From contig NZ_JACYTR010000012.1 in NCBI RefSeq assembly GCF_014841215.1, positions 1 to 64,000 on the forward strand: a stretch of 64,000 nt of DNA, written 5' to 3'. Both the position numbers and the translations under genes were made by a program. This document shows positions 45,604 through 53,417 of the stretch, piece after piece (positions within the stretch are counted from its first letter, which is position 1; each line of letters opens with the position of its first letter). This DNA comes from Pseudomarimonas arenosa (GTDB lineage Bacteria > Pseudomonadota > Gammaproteobacteria > Xanthomonadales > Xanthomonadaceae). A model generated the notes under the pieces. It saw nothing but the letters and a program-made list of their open reading frames with translations, had not been told where the DNA came from and made no database searches.

Positions 45604-46020
45604 GCGCAGCTCGACGGCTATGCGGGTGTCGCCATCGCCGATCTCGAAGGCGGCTTCCTCAAACTCGGCTGCGCGCATCACATCGGGGTTGTTGGAGTAA
45701 CCATAGGCTTCTTCCGGCATGCCGAGGAAATTGGTGTCGAGCTTGCCGTTGTCATTCTCATCGTGCATCAGCCGCAGGGCATAGCGTCCGGCCGGCAGAT
45801 TCTCAAAGCGGAGCTCAACCGCATCGGTGCTGCTGATCACCTGGCGCGCGCCGCCCACCGGCTTGGCCTTGCCGTTCCAGGCCGCTTCCGAATCCATCAG
45901 CTGCGCAAACAGGGTGCCGCTGGCGGTGTCGATGCCGTCGACGGTGACGGTCAGGTTGTTGGCCAGGGCCGAGCAGCTCATGGCGAAACTGCAGGTGGTG
46001 GCAAGTAGGATGCGTCGCAT
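45601..46020 (-). CDS. DUF2141 exported protein
   Basis: A 139-residue secreted protein. The signal is MRRILLATTCSFAMSCSALA. The DUF2141 beta-sandwich has NLTVTVDGIDTASGTLFAQL, RFENLPAGRYALRLMHDEND and GKLDTNFLGMPEEAYGYSNN. GGAG precedes the ATG. The end (VELR) is closed by the TAG of a repeat element, so the native C-terminus may have been shaped by that insertion. It lies upstream of the carotenoid oxygenase on the same strand. Confidence 0.9.
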   Translation of the reverse strand: MRRILLATTCSFAMSCSALANNLTVTVDGIDTASGTLFAQLMDSEAAWNGKAKPVGGARQVISSTDAVELRFENLPAGRYALRLMHDENDNGKLDTNFLGMPEEAYGYSNNPDVMRAAEFEEAAFEIGDGDTRIAVELR

Positions 46021-46122
46021 GAGGTTCTCCAGACTGGGGTGCGGTGAAGCGGTGATGCACAGTCTGGAGCGTCGGCCCCCTGGCGTGAGGTGCCGACGGT
46101 CATCGATTGCGGGTGACAGAAG

Positions 46123-47745
46123 TCATTTTCTGCTCGGTACGGGGGCCTGGATTGGCCGCAGGTCGAGGTGATGAAAGTCGAAGCTGAAGTCGGTCAGCGG
46201 CGAGATTGCCTCCAGGCTGAGCTGGCGGATATCGCCATCCGGACCCAGGGCGAAGCTGGCAAAGGCGTCGGCATTCAGGCTGCGATCGTCCCAGCGCACC
46301 ACAAAGCTGTCGTGTTGCCAGTGGTCAAGTCTGCCGACCAGCTGTGGCGTGTGTTGAAAGGCGATGCGCAGGGATGAGCCCTGCAGACTCAGGGTGACCT
46401 CGCCATACCATGGATCCTGATAACGGCCGGCATAGCCCGCCAGTGGCAGGGACGGCCGGCTGCGGCGCTCGCGTTTGCTCTCGTGCTGGCGCCAGTCCTC
46501 GTTGTGCTCCTCCTGGCTGCGGTCGACTGAGCTGCCATAGGCGGCCAGCCAGTCATGGGATGGGATACCGAGACCGGCGTCCAGCACGCTGTTCACCAAG
46601 GTGTTGAAGGCGGCGCCGGTTTCGGCATTGCTCAGCACCACGACACCCAGTTTGCGCGAGGGAACCAGGGCGATCTTCGACACCATGCCGGGCCAGCCAC
46701 CGGTGTGTGAGATGACTCGATGTCCGCGGAACTCGCTGATCACCCAGCCCAGGCCGTAGCCAAGGAACTGCGGGGTGGCCGGGGCCAGCGCCTCGATCCT
46801 GGCCGGCCTGATCGGAATCGGCGTGATCAGCTGCCAGGTGGCGGCATGGCGCTCGGCACTGAGCAGGCGCCGTTCCTTGCCCTCGGCGTCGCTGCCCAGC
46901 AGGCCGCCATCGAGCTGGATCTGCATCCAGCGCGCCAGATCGTGGACGCTGGAATACAGGCCGCCGGCGCCGGGATTGTTCGACCAGGTCATCGGCGGCA
47001 CCGTTCGCAGCTCGCTGAGGTCGAACTTGGCATGGCCGACGGCGATATTGCTGTCGCCCGGCTGCAGTGCATCGGCATTGACCCGCGTTTCCCTCAGGCC
47101 GGCGGGGTCGAAGATGCGCTGCTGCAGGAAGTCAAAGAAGCTCAGCCCAGCCACCCGTTCGATGACCAGGGTGGCCACCGCATACAACACATTGTCGTAG
47201 GCATAGTCGGCGCGAAAGCTGGTGCTAAGTGGCACCTGGCGCAGTCGTTGGACGATCTCCGTCGTACTCAGGCTCGAGGCCGGCCAGAACAACAGGTCGC
47301 CGGCACCCAGCGCCAGGCCGCTGCGATGCACCAGCAGATCGCGCAGTCGCATTTCACGGCTGACGAATGGGTCGGCCATGGCGAACTCGGGCAGATGATC
47401 GATCACCCGATCATCGAGATCGAGCTTGCCCTCGTCGGCCAGGATCGACAGCGCGGTGGCAGTGAAGGCCTTGGTCAGCGAGGCGATGGCGAATTGGGTG
47501 TGGGCGTCGACGGCATCGGTCGTGCCCAGCTCACGCAGGCCCGAGCCGCCAGCGAACACTACCTTGCCGTCGTGCACGATGGCCATGGCGATGCCCGGCA
47601 CCTGAAAGCGCTTGCGCGTCTGTGACATCAGCGCCTGCCAGTGCGCTGTGTCGGCCAGCGCTGCCGGCGCGGCAGGTGCAGTGACGTCAGCTGCGGCTAA
47701 GCCTGATAGGCACAGCCACAGGGCAAGCGATGCAATCGAACGCAT
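46123..47745 (-). CDS. Serine beta-lactamase-family hydrolase with DUF3471-type C-terminus
   Basis: A 540-residue exported enzyme (signal MRSIASLALWLCLSGLAAAD). The class C beta-lactamase/DD-peptidase core has the nucleophile SxxK in FAIASLTKAFTATALS, the YxN motif in FRADYAYDNVLY, and the HTG triad box in HTGGWPGMV. A C-terminal beta domain starts near GYAGRYQDPWYGEVTLSLQG. It may act on D-amino-acid peptides or esters; resistance is not implied. It is upstream of the DUF2141 gene on the same strand. Confidence 0.92.
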   Translation of the reverse strand: MRSIASLALWLCLSGLAAADVTAPAAPAALADTAHWQALMSQTRKRFQVPGIAMAIVHDGKVVFAGGSGLRELGTTDAVDAHTQFAIASLTKAFTATALSILADEGKLDLDDRVIDHLPEFAMADPFVSREMRLRDLLVHRSGLALGAGDLLFWPASSLSTTEIVQRLRQVPLSTSFRADYAYDNVLYAVATLVIERVAGLSFFDFLQQRIFDPAGLRETRVNADALQPGDSNIAVGHAKFDLSELRTVPPMTWSNNPGAGGLYSSVHDLARWMQIQLDGGLLGSDAEGKERRLLSAERHAATWQLITPIPIRPARIEALAPATPQFLGYGLGWVISEFRGHRVISHTGGWPGMVSKIALVPSRKLGVVVLSNAETGAAFNTLVNSVLDAGLGIPSHDWLAAYGSSVDRSQEEHNEDWRQHESKRERRSRPSLPLAGYAGRYQDPWYGEVTLSLQGSSLRIAFQHTPQLVGRLDHWQHDSFVVRWDDRSLNADAFASFALGPDGDIRQLSLEAISPLTDFSFDFHHLDLRPIQAPVPSRK

Positions 47746-47819
47746 GGTTACGGGCTCCGGCGGACGTTGATGGTAGGGGGTTGAGTGTAAGCGGGGCGCC
47801 GCGTCTTGACTCGCCGGTT
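47746..47819. other. Short gap upstream of the hydrolase
   Basis: This contains the upstream region of the hydrolase gene and the start of the repeat; no clear promoter motif can be picked out. Confidence 0.3.
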
Positions 47820-48250
47820 TAGCCCGGATATTTCATGAGGGGCGCGGATGATCACCGAGGACTTTGCGTCGAGTGCAAGGCGCGACGAGCCCAAGTGGTG
47901 GGCCCACTTGGGCGAGATCGGGACGCAGTCCCGCGTAGCTGCAACAGCAGCCGACCGAGCGTAGCGAAGGCGCAGGCTACGAAGTAGCCGTAGCTGCGTA
48001 GCAGCCGACCGAGCGTAGCGAAGGCGCAGGCTACGAAGTAGCCGTAGCTGCGTAGCAGCCGAACAACGCGGCAATCGGCGCAAAGGACCTCAGGGCGAAT
48101 GCCCTGCGTAGCCGCGCAGCGGCCGAATGAGGGCCGTGCCAGCGCCGAAAGATGGCGAACACTCTGTTATCTCAACACCATCGGTCGAAACTCTCGCCCC
48201 GCCTGGAATTGCCGGATCTTTCGGCGCGACCTCATGAAATGTCCGGGTTA
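47820..48250 (+). repeat. Complete MITE-like element family A, about 430 bp
   Basis: This is the reference copy. The left terminus is TAGCCCGGATATTTCATGAG (47820) and the right terminus is its inverse, CTCATGAAATGTCCGGGTTA (to 48250). The interior has a GATGATCACCGAGGACTTTG segment, a GCGGGAC palindrome and a 54-base tandem duplication. It also has the shared core ACACTCTGTTATCTCAACAC. It encodes no protein. Other full, partial or truncated copies lie at 1-173, 7933-8010, 13571-13694, 45548-45603, 50510-50739 and 53346-53387. This is consistent with a non-autonomous mobile or amplified element, with no transposase in the window. Confidence 0.8.
47949..48056 (+). repeat. 54-bp tandem duplication inside the element
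   Basis: Two identical 54-base units (47949-48002 and 48003-48056) begin AGCCGACCGAGCGTAGCGAA and end GTAGCTGCGTAGC. The inverted partial copy at 50510-50739 carries the unit only once, so the expansion is specific to this element. Confidence 0.85.
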
Positions 48251-48497
48251 GGTTGAGACCGCAGCGCCGGTGGTCGCGCGAGACCTCGCACGGACCTTGA
48301 ATCGGAGCGAATCAAAGCCCTTCCAGTGGGAGAGGGGGTGTAGCAGGCTGCTGAAATGAGTATTTCAGCAGCCTGATTTGACCGTCGCCGCGTATTCGAA
48401 CCCTCATCCGCCCTCCGGGCACCTTCTCCCACGGGGAGAAGGGTCCAAAGCAGCCACTCAGCGACTCAATGGGTTACGCCATCGGTGCGCCGCCGCC
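48251..48497. repeat. Repeat-rich gap with two hairpins
   Basis: The stretch has a CAGGCTGCTG...CAGCAGCCTG hairpin at 48344-48374, and CCTTCTCCC/GGGAGAAGG at 48422-48442. A similar hairpin is at 52138-52158. No gene is seen. Confidence 0.6.
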
Positions 48498-49874
48498 TCA
48501 CTCCGCCCAGACCCGCGGCGCCACCAACACGGCGATCAGCGCCGGCAACAGGCAGATCGCAAATACGGCCAGAAAGGCGGCCACCGGCTGGCTCTCGTGC
48601 AGGCTGGCAAACAGCGCGCCGCAGACCGCCAGCATGGCGGTGGTGCCGAGCGCATCGCTGATCTGCAGGGCCGAGGCATTGGCGCCCTTCTCATGATCGC
48701 CGGAAAGCTGCATCAGTCGCACCGACAGCATCGGGAAGCTCAGGCCAATGCCGAAGCCGGTGATGATCCAGGCCAGCAGAATCAGGCTGGAGGGCAGGGG
48801 GCTGATCACCAGGCCGGCAATGGCGGCAGTGCCGAGGGCGACTGCGATCAGGCCGGAGCGCAGCAGGCGTTGCCTGGCCTGTGGTCGTTCAGCCCTGGCC
48901 TGCAGCGCGCTGGCCGCGCTCCAGGCCAGGGCACCGATGCTCAGCGCCAGACCCGAGTGGGTGACGGTCCAGCCGCGCTCGGTCTGTAACCAGAGCGGAA
49001 TAAAGGCCTCGGCGCTGAAGAAGCCGGCCGCCAGCAGGCCGCGCAGGGCGACCACGGTCGGCAGGCCGGGGCCGGCGATCAAGGTGCCGGCCGGCAGTAA
49101 ACGCCAGGCCGCCCAGATCATGCCGAACAGCGCTAACGCCACGATCCACTTCGGCAGTGCGTCGGGATCGCTGCCAGCGCGGTAAAGCAGCAGGGCGGTG
49201 AAAGCAGCGATCAACGAGTAACCGATGCGGGTCAGGCTGGCGCGACGGTTCGAGGGGCGACCGATCTCGGGTGCCCCAAGTCGATGCGCCGAGGGCAGCA
49301 CCAGCAGGGCCGCTGGCGGCATCAAGAAGGCGATCGATAGAAACACCCAGGGCCAGCCGATGCTATCGACGATCAGGCCGGCCACCGCCGGACCGGCCAT
49401 CGCCGGCACCACCCAGGCGGCGGCAAACATGGCGAAGATCTTCGGTCGCAGCGCATCGGGATAAAGGCGACCGACCGCGACATAGATGGTGACCGCCAAG
49501 GCGCCCATGCCAAAGCCCTGCAGCAGGCGACCGAGAATCAGCCAGTTCATGTCCGGCGCCAGTCCGGCCACCAGCAGCCCGCCGGCGAACAGCAGCAGTC
49601 CCACGCTCATCGCCGCCAAGGGACCATGCCGATCGGCGTGCAGGCCGGCGGCCACCATGCCGATTACCGACGTCGCCAGGGTGCCGCCAAAGGCCAGGGC
49701 GAACAGCGGTAAACCGTCCAGGGCCAGGGCGACTGCCGGCATTGCGGTAACCACCGCCATGGCTTCGAAGGCAATCATCGAGATCAGGGCGATGGAACCG
49801 ACCGACAGCCCGCGCCGACCGCGCGCGAACAGGCCACCCAACTCGTCTTGCAACTGGGCTTCAGCAGCACTCAT
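48498..49874 (-). CDS. MFS drug-type exporter, SoxR-controlled
   Basis: A 458-residue protein with about 12-14 helices. The N-terminal region is LSVGSIALISMIAFEAMAVV and the motif A-like loop is GLHADRHGPLAAMS, typical of DHA-type multidrug transporters. The ATG at 49874 follows GGAG. It diverges from soxR, and a SoxR operator with 19-bp spacing lies in its promoter. This points to induction by redox-cycling compounds. Substrates cannot be inferred. Confidence 0.88.
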   Translation of the reverse strand: MSAAEAQLQDELGGLFARGRRGLSVGSIALISMIAFEAMAVVTAMPAVALALDGLPLFALAFGGTLATSVIGMVAAGLHADRHGPLAAMSVGLLLFAGGLLVAGLAPDMNWLILGRLLQGFGMGALAVTIYVAVGRLYPDALRPKIFAMFAAAWVVPAMAGPAVAGLIVDSIGWPWVFLSIAFLMPPAALLVLPSAHRLGAPEIGRPSNRRASLTRIGYSLIAAFTALLLYRAGSDPDALPKWIVALALFGMIWAAWRLLPAGTLIAGPGLPTVVALRGLLAAGFFSAEAFIPLWLQTERGWTVTHSGLALSIGALAWSAASALQARAERPQARQRLLRSGLIAVALGTAAIAGLVISPLPSSLILLAWIITGFGIGLSFPMLSVRLMQLSGDHEKGANASALQISDALGTTAMLAVCGALFASLHESQPVAAFLAVFAICLLPALIAVLVAPRVWAE

Positions 49875-49899
49875 CTTGCAACTCCAGGATTCGGCCTGC

Positions 49900-49930
49900 A
49901 GGATAAGACCTCAAGTCAAGTTGAGGTCAA
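49900..49930 (-). promoter_or_regulatory. SoxR box and 19-bp-spaced promoter of the MFS gene
   Basis: CCTCAAGTCAAGTTGAGG (49909-49926) is a palindrome differing from the E. coli soxS operator (CCTCAAGTTAACTTGAGG) at two central bases. Reading the minus strand, -35 TTGACC (49930-49925) and -10 TATCCT (49905-49900) are separated by exactly 19 bases. This is the unusual spacing of MerR-family-activated promoters. It lies 26-56 bases before the MFS start codon. Confidence 0.88.
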
Positions 49931-49936
49931 GCATCG

Positions 49937-50413
49937 GTGGTGCGAGCGGTTCAGAAAACAGCACAGAAGCAAGTGCGCGAGCGCGCCCTGCTGCGGGTCG
50001 GTGAACTGGCCGAGCGCGCCGGCGTCGCGGTGTCGGCCTTGCACTACTACGAGTCGCGCGGGCTGATTCGTGCCGAACGCAATGCCGGCAATCAGCGCCG
50101 CTATCCGCGCGAAATGCTACGCCGGGTGGCCTTTATCCGCAGCGCGCAGCAACTCGGAATATCGCTTGATGAGATCGCCGAGGCACTGACCGAGCTCCCG
50201 GCGCAGCGCACGCCGACCAAGGCCGATTGGGCACGCCTGTCACGCGGCTGGCGCCAGCGCATCGAGCTGCGCATTGAGCAGTTGCTGCAACTGCGTGATC
50301 AGCTCGATCAATGCATTGGCTGTGGCTGTCTATCGTTGCAGCACTGTCGTATCCACAACGCCAATGATGCACTGGGTCGACAGGGCGCGGGGCCGCGTCG
50401 CTGGCTGCGGTGA
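49937..50413 (+). CDS. soxR: SoxR redox-sensing transcription activator
   Basis: A 158-residue MerR-family protein. The winged helix (LLRVGELAERAGVAVSALHY then YESRGLI) is followed by a long dimerisation helix. The [2Fe-2S] cluster cysteines are Cys126, Cys129, Cys131 and Cys137 (CIGCGCLSLQHC). It activates target genes when the cluster is oxidised, here probably the divergent MFS exporter. The start is taken as GTG at 49937, with no strong ribosome site; an in-frame GTG at 49973 is an alternative. Confidence 0.95.
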   Translation: MVRAVQKTAQKQVRERALLRVGELAERAGVAVSALHYYESRGLIRAERNAGNQRRYPREMLRRVAFIRSAQQLGISLDEIAEALTELPAQRTPTKADWARLSRGWRQRIELRIEQLLQLRDQLDQCIGCGCLSLQHCRIHNANDALGRQGAGPRRWLR

Positions 50414-50509
50414 AACTACCGCTGAACCGCTTTGGCAAACTCTTGACGCGGCCCTGACCAACTTCTTCGCCTGTCGCTCGGCCGGGCGCATCCTCGCGCT
50501 GCGTTCGGT

Positions 50510-50739
50510 CGGCCGCTGCGCGGCTACGCGGGGCATTCGCCCCGAGGTCTCTTGCACCGATTGCCGCGTTGTTCGGCTGCTACGCAGCAACGGCTACTTC
50601 GTAGCCTGCGCCTTCGCTACGCTCGGTCGGCTGCTGTCGCAGCTACGCGGGACTGCGTCCCGATCTCGTCCAAGTGGGCTTGCACTCGGCGCAAAGTCCT
50701 CGGTGATCATCCGCGCCCCCGCATGAACTATCCGGGTTA
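50510..50739 (-). repeat. Family A element, inverted left part
   Basis: The inverse complement of the left half of the 47820 element: GCCGCGTTGTTCGGCTGCTA, one 54-base unit, the GGGACTGCGTCCCG palindrome, CAAAGTCCTCGGTGATCATC and a terminal ATGAACTATCCGGGTTA. It lacks the right half. The 50414-50509 stretch before it holds no supported gene. Confidence 0.75.
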
Positions 50740-50770
50740 AACTGCTTGAAGAACTACTTGGAAACCATCA

Positions 50771-51304
50771 ATGCTCACTCACGGTTTGCACCGCTTGCTC
50801 AACCGTCATTGGTTTGCTCTGCCAGCGCTCCTAGTGGTCTTCGGTGCACTGGTTGTGTCACAAACCGCCGATTGGCCGGTGGAGGCCCGCCTGATTGAAG
50901 CCGGCCTGCTGTTCGACCTGGCTGTCCTCATTCCAGCCCTCTATTTGTGGTGCTATCGCAAGTCTGGGAAGTCAGCAGCACTGCGTGCGCTTGCCCTCTC
51001 ATGTGGCGGAGTGTGGGCCGCGTCTCATCTGGTTCCCTTGGAGCACCAGGTTCTATTGCCCTGGCTTACCTGGCTTCGCTACGCCGCCATTGGCCTCCTC
51101 ATCTATGTCGAGGTGCGGGTGCTGGCGTCGGTCTACTTCGCAGTCATCCTCGGTCGAAAGTCGCCGGAGATGGCCGCAATCGAGCTCAGTAACTCATTGG
51201 GGATCCCAGCGCAGTTCGCCCAGCTCTTGGCCAAGGAGGCCGAGTTCTGGCGGCGAGTTTTCGCCTGGCCCATCAAGCTCGTTCGCAGCTTCCGTCGGAA
51301 GTGA
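50771..51304 (+). CDS. Polytopic membrane protein, hypothetical
   Basis: A 177-residue protein with four hydrophobic segments (FALPALLVVFGALVVSQ; LLFDLAVLIPALYLWCY; LALSCGGVWAASHLV; YAAIGLLIYVEVRVLASV). A charged C-terminal tail follows (FWRRVFAWPIKLVRSFRRK). The ATG at 50771 has only a weak ribosome site (TTGGAAA). The base composition is slightly less GC-rich than its neighbours. No family is recognised. It is isolated between repeat elements. Confidence 0.6.
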   Translation: MLTHGLHRLLNRHWFALPALLVVFGALVVSQTADWPVEARLIEAGLLFDLAVLIPALYLWCYRKSGKSAALRALALSCGGVWAASHLVPLEHQVLLPWLTWLRYAAIGLLIYVEVRVLASVYFAVILGRKSPEMAAIELSNSLGIPAQFAQLLAKEAEFWRRVFAWPIKLVRSFRRK

Positions 51305-51487
51305 CGGAAGCGACTCCCAGTACGTAGCGGGGCTGGTCGGGGGGAGATACTTTCGTGTCGTCTGAGATCGAGTCGTGGCGCGGCACCTGAATACGGCGTT
51401 GGATCGTTCGCAACTCCATTTCGCAGCCCCAGGTATTTCGATTCTGCCGACATGACGCGGCGCTATCGCGAAGGTGAAACGGAGTGC

Positions 51488-51686
51488 TCAGCGCAGATCT
51501 TCGAGGCGGGCCCTCACCGCATCAGGGGTAACAGCCCGCGTGGGGTCCTCCTTGAGCGCTTCGAGCGCCGGACCGACTCGATGGTGTAGCCAAGCCTCAA
51601 CCGCTCGGGCACGTGCAAGCAACGCGCCCGCAACCCGTCGCGTATGACCTCGCTCTCGCTGGCGTACTCGCCCGTACGCACCCTAT
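51488..51686 (-). pseudogene. parD-type antitoxin fragment, frameshifted
   Basis: On the minus strand, one frame encodes VRTGEYASESEVIRDGLRAR, the typical ParD/CopG middle. A shifted frame then encodes ARAVEAWLHHRVGPALEALK and TRAVTPDAVRARLEDLR, ending at a TGA at 51488. Together they match a ParD C-terminal half with one frameshift. The N-terminal DNA-binding part is gone, replaced by repeat sequence starting at 51688. No parE toxin could be recognised downstream (51305-51487). Confidence 0.75.
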
Positions 51687-51687
51687 G

Positions 51688-52022
51688 CTTGTCGAAGGGT
51701 GCCTCACCGAAGCGAGCCTGGAAGGTGCCCACGCGAGCATTGAGGTTGCAATGCTGGGTCGGCTGGCTTCGACAAGCTCAGCCAGCGTGGCGGCGACCCG
51801 AAGCGGACGATGGCTTGCCCTGTTCGTTCGCACTGAGAAACAGCCCGAAGGGCGGATAAGAGTCCGAGGGCTGCAGCGATGGAATCGCCTTGACGCACCC
51901 TGAGCCCGTCGAAGGGTGCCTCACCGAAGCGAGCCCTGAAGGTACCAACGCGAGCATTGAGGTTGCAAAGCTGGTCGGCTGGCTTCGACAAGCTCAGCCA
52001 GCCTGGCGGCGACCCGAAGCGG
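51688..52022 (+). repeat. Two copies of a dispersed 120-130-bp repeat
   Basis: Copy one (51688-51806) and copy two (51893-52022) both run CGAAGGGTGCCTCACCGAAG, then GCGAGCATTGAGGTTGCAA, GGCTGGCTTCGACAAGCTCA and GGCGGCGACCCGAAGCGG. Each contains the CCTGAGC/GTCGAAGGG and GGCTTCGACAAGCTCAGCC pair, typical of REP-like sequences. The rest of the 51305-52332 gap has a hairpin at 52138-52158 and no gene apart from the parD fragment. Confidence 0.75.
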
Positions 52023-52332
52023 TTCCCCGCTCCCCGTGGGGGAGGGGCCGGGGCTGAGGGCCGGGTGTGGTCACCGTTTGGTTGCAACCGCGCCCACAGC
52101 GTATGGCGTATTCGTGCCCTCATCGGCCCTTCGGGCACCTTCTCCCACAGGGAGAAGGGAACAGCCCTGACAGCCCGCTCCTGGCCGCAGCTGGCTGTTG
52201 CCGATGGGGCGGTCTAGCCAGAATCCAACATCCCGCCGCAACTATTGACGGATGCCACCGGCCATCGATCCCACAGCGTGTCGGCCGATCTGGTTCAGGC
52301 GACGCGGTCCCGAACCCACACTAGTATCCGGG

Positions 52333-53283
52333 CTAGCGCAGGGCCAGCCAGGTGGTGCAACCGACGAAGGCCAGCAGCATCAGGCCGCCCTCCGCGCGGG
52401 TGATGCGCATCTTGCGCCCCATGACGAGGTAGGCCAGGACCATGAAGCCGCACATGATCGGCAGCTCCAGGCGCAGCATCGATCCGGTCACCGGCAGTGG
52501 CTCGATGCTGGCGGTGGCGCCGAGGATCAGCAGGATATTGAACAGGTTCGACCCCACCACATTGCCGACGGCGATATCGGTTTGCCCGCGCCATACGGCC
52601 AGTAGTGAAGAAGCGAGCTCAGGCAGGGAGGTGCCGACGGCGACTACGGTGAGGCCGATCAGCAGATCGCTCCAGCCCCACAGTCGGGCCAGGATCAGGG
52701 CAGCATCGACCATCTCACTGGCGCCATAGACCAGGGCGGCGAGCCCGACGATCAGACGCACCACATTGCGCGGTGGTTTGAGCTGGGTGCCGGCGTGTTC
52801 TCCAAACTCTGCCTGCACCTCGGCCGATTCGTCGCCGGCTGTGCGCGCGACATAGGTCATCACCGCGGCAAAGCCGATCAGCAGCAGCAGGGCGTCGCCG
52901 CGTCCCAGCTCGCCGTCGAAGCACAGCACCCAGAGCAGCAGGGCGGCGCCGATCATCAGCGGCCCTTCGACCCGTACCATGCGCAGCTGCACCGCCAACG
53001 GCGCGACCAGGGCGCAGCAGCCCAGGATCAGGCCGACATTGGCGATATTGCTGCCGACCACATTGCCCAGTGCCAGCTCGGTGCTGTCGCGCCACACCGC
53101 TGACAGATTCACCGCCAGCTCCGGCGCCGAGGTGCCGAAGCCGACGATGGTCAGACCGACGACGAAGGGGCTGATGCCAAAGCGCAAAGCCAGGCCGGAG
53201 GCGCCTTTGAGGAAACTGTCGGCGCCCAGCAGCAGGATGACGATGCCGAGGCCAAACCAGAGTAACGCTTCGAACATGAGCAA
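52333..53283 (-). CDS. Calcium/sodium antiporter (CaCA family, YrbG-like)
   Basis: A 316-residue inner-membrane protein with two homologous halves and about ten helices. The alpha-repeats are VGLTIVGFGTSAPELAVNLS with GNVVGSNIANVGLILG, and TVVAVGTSLPELASSLLAVW with GNVVGSNLFNILLILGA. The acidic residues in both GTSxPE motifs bind the cation. The stop codon TAG at 52333 lies in CGGGCTAG, an element-like end. The ATG is at 53283. Confidence 0.95.
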   Translation of the reverse strand: MLMFEALLWFGLGIVILLLGADSFLKGASGLALRFGISPFVVGLTIVGFGTSAPELAVNLSAVWRDSTELALGNVVGSNIANVGLILGCCALVAPLAVQLRMVRVEGPLMIGAALLLWVLCFDGELGRGDALLLLIGFAAVMTYVARTAGDESAEVQAEFGEHAGTQLKPPRNVVRLIVGLAALVYGASEMVDAALILARLWGWSDLLIGLTVVAVGTSLPELASSLLAVWRGQTDIAVGNVVGSNLFNILLILGATASIEPLPVTGSMLRLELPIMCGFMVLAYLVMGRKMRITRAEGGLMLLAFVGCTTWLALR

Positions 53284-53345
53284 TCGCTTGTGGTCAACGA
53301 CCTGGGATTCTAGCCCGATGCAGGGTTGACCATGCGCTGCTCCTA

Positions 53346-53417
53346 GCCCGGATATTTCGGCGCGACCTCATGAAATATCCGGGCTAGCAGGCTGCCGAAA
53401 TGAGTCTCAGCAGCCTG
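53346..53417. repeat. Family A minimal element with family B hairpin
   Basis: AGCCCGGATATTT, a short GGCGCGACC spacer and ATGAAATATCCGGGCTAG are followed by the hairpin CAGGCTGCCG...CTCAGCAGCCTG (53388-53417). The same junction of a family A end with a family B hairpin occurs at 4006-4045. The following CTAG provides the stop codon of the DEAH helicase on the minus strand. Confidence 0.75.

Noticed and set aside
47748-48083. 111-residue open frame made of LRLLRSLRLRYARS repeats
   Set aside because: It is the translation of the 54-base tandem duplication inside a non-coding element; there is no ribosome site or family.
51305-51487. Possible parE toxin next to the parD fragment
   Set aside because: All three minus-strand frames were read and none gave a convincing RelE/ParE pattern, so only the antitoxin remnant is reported.
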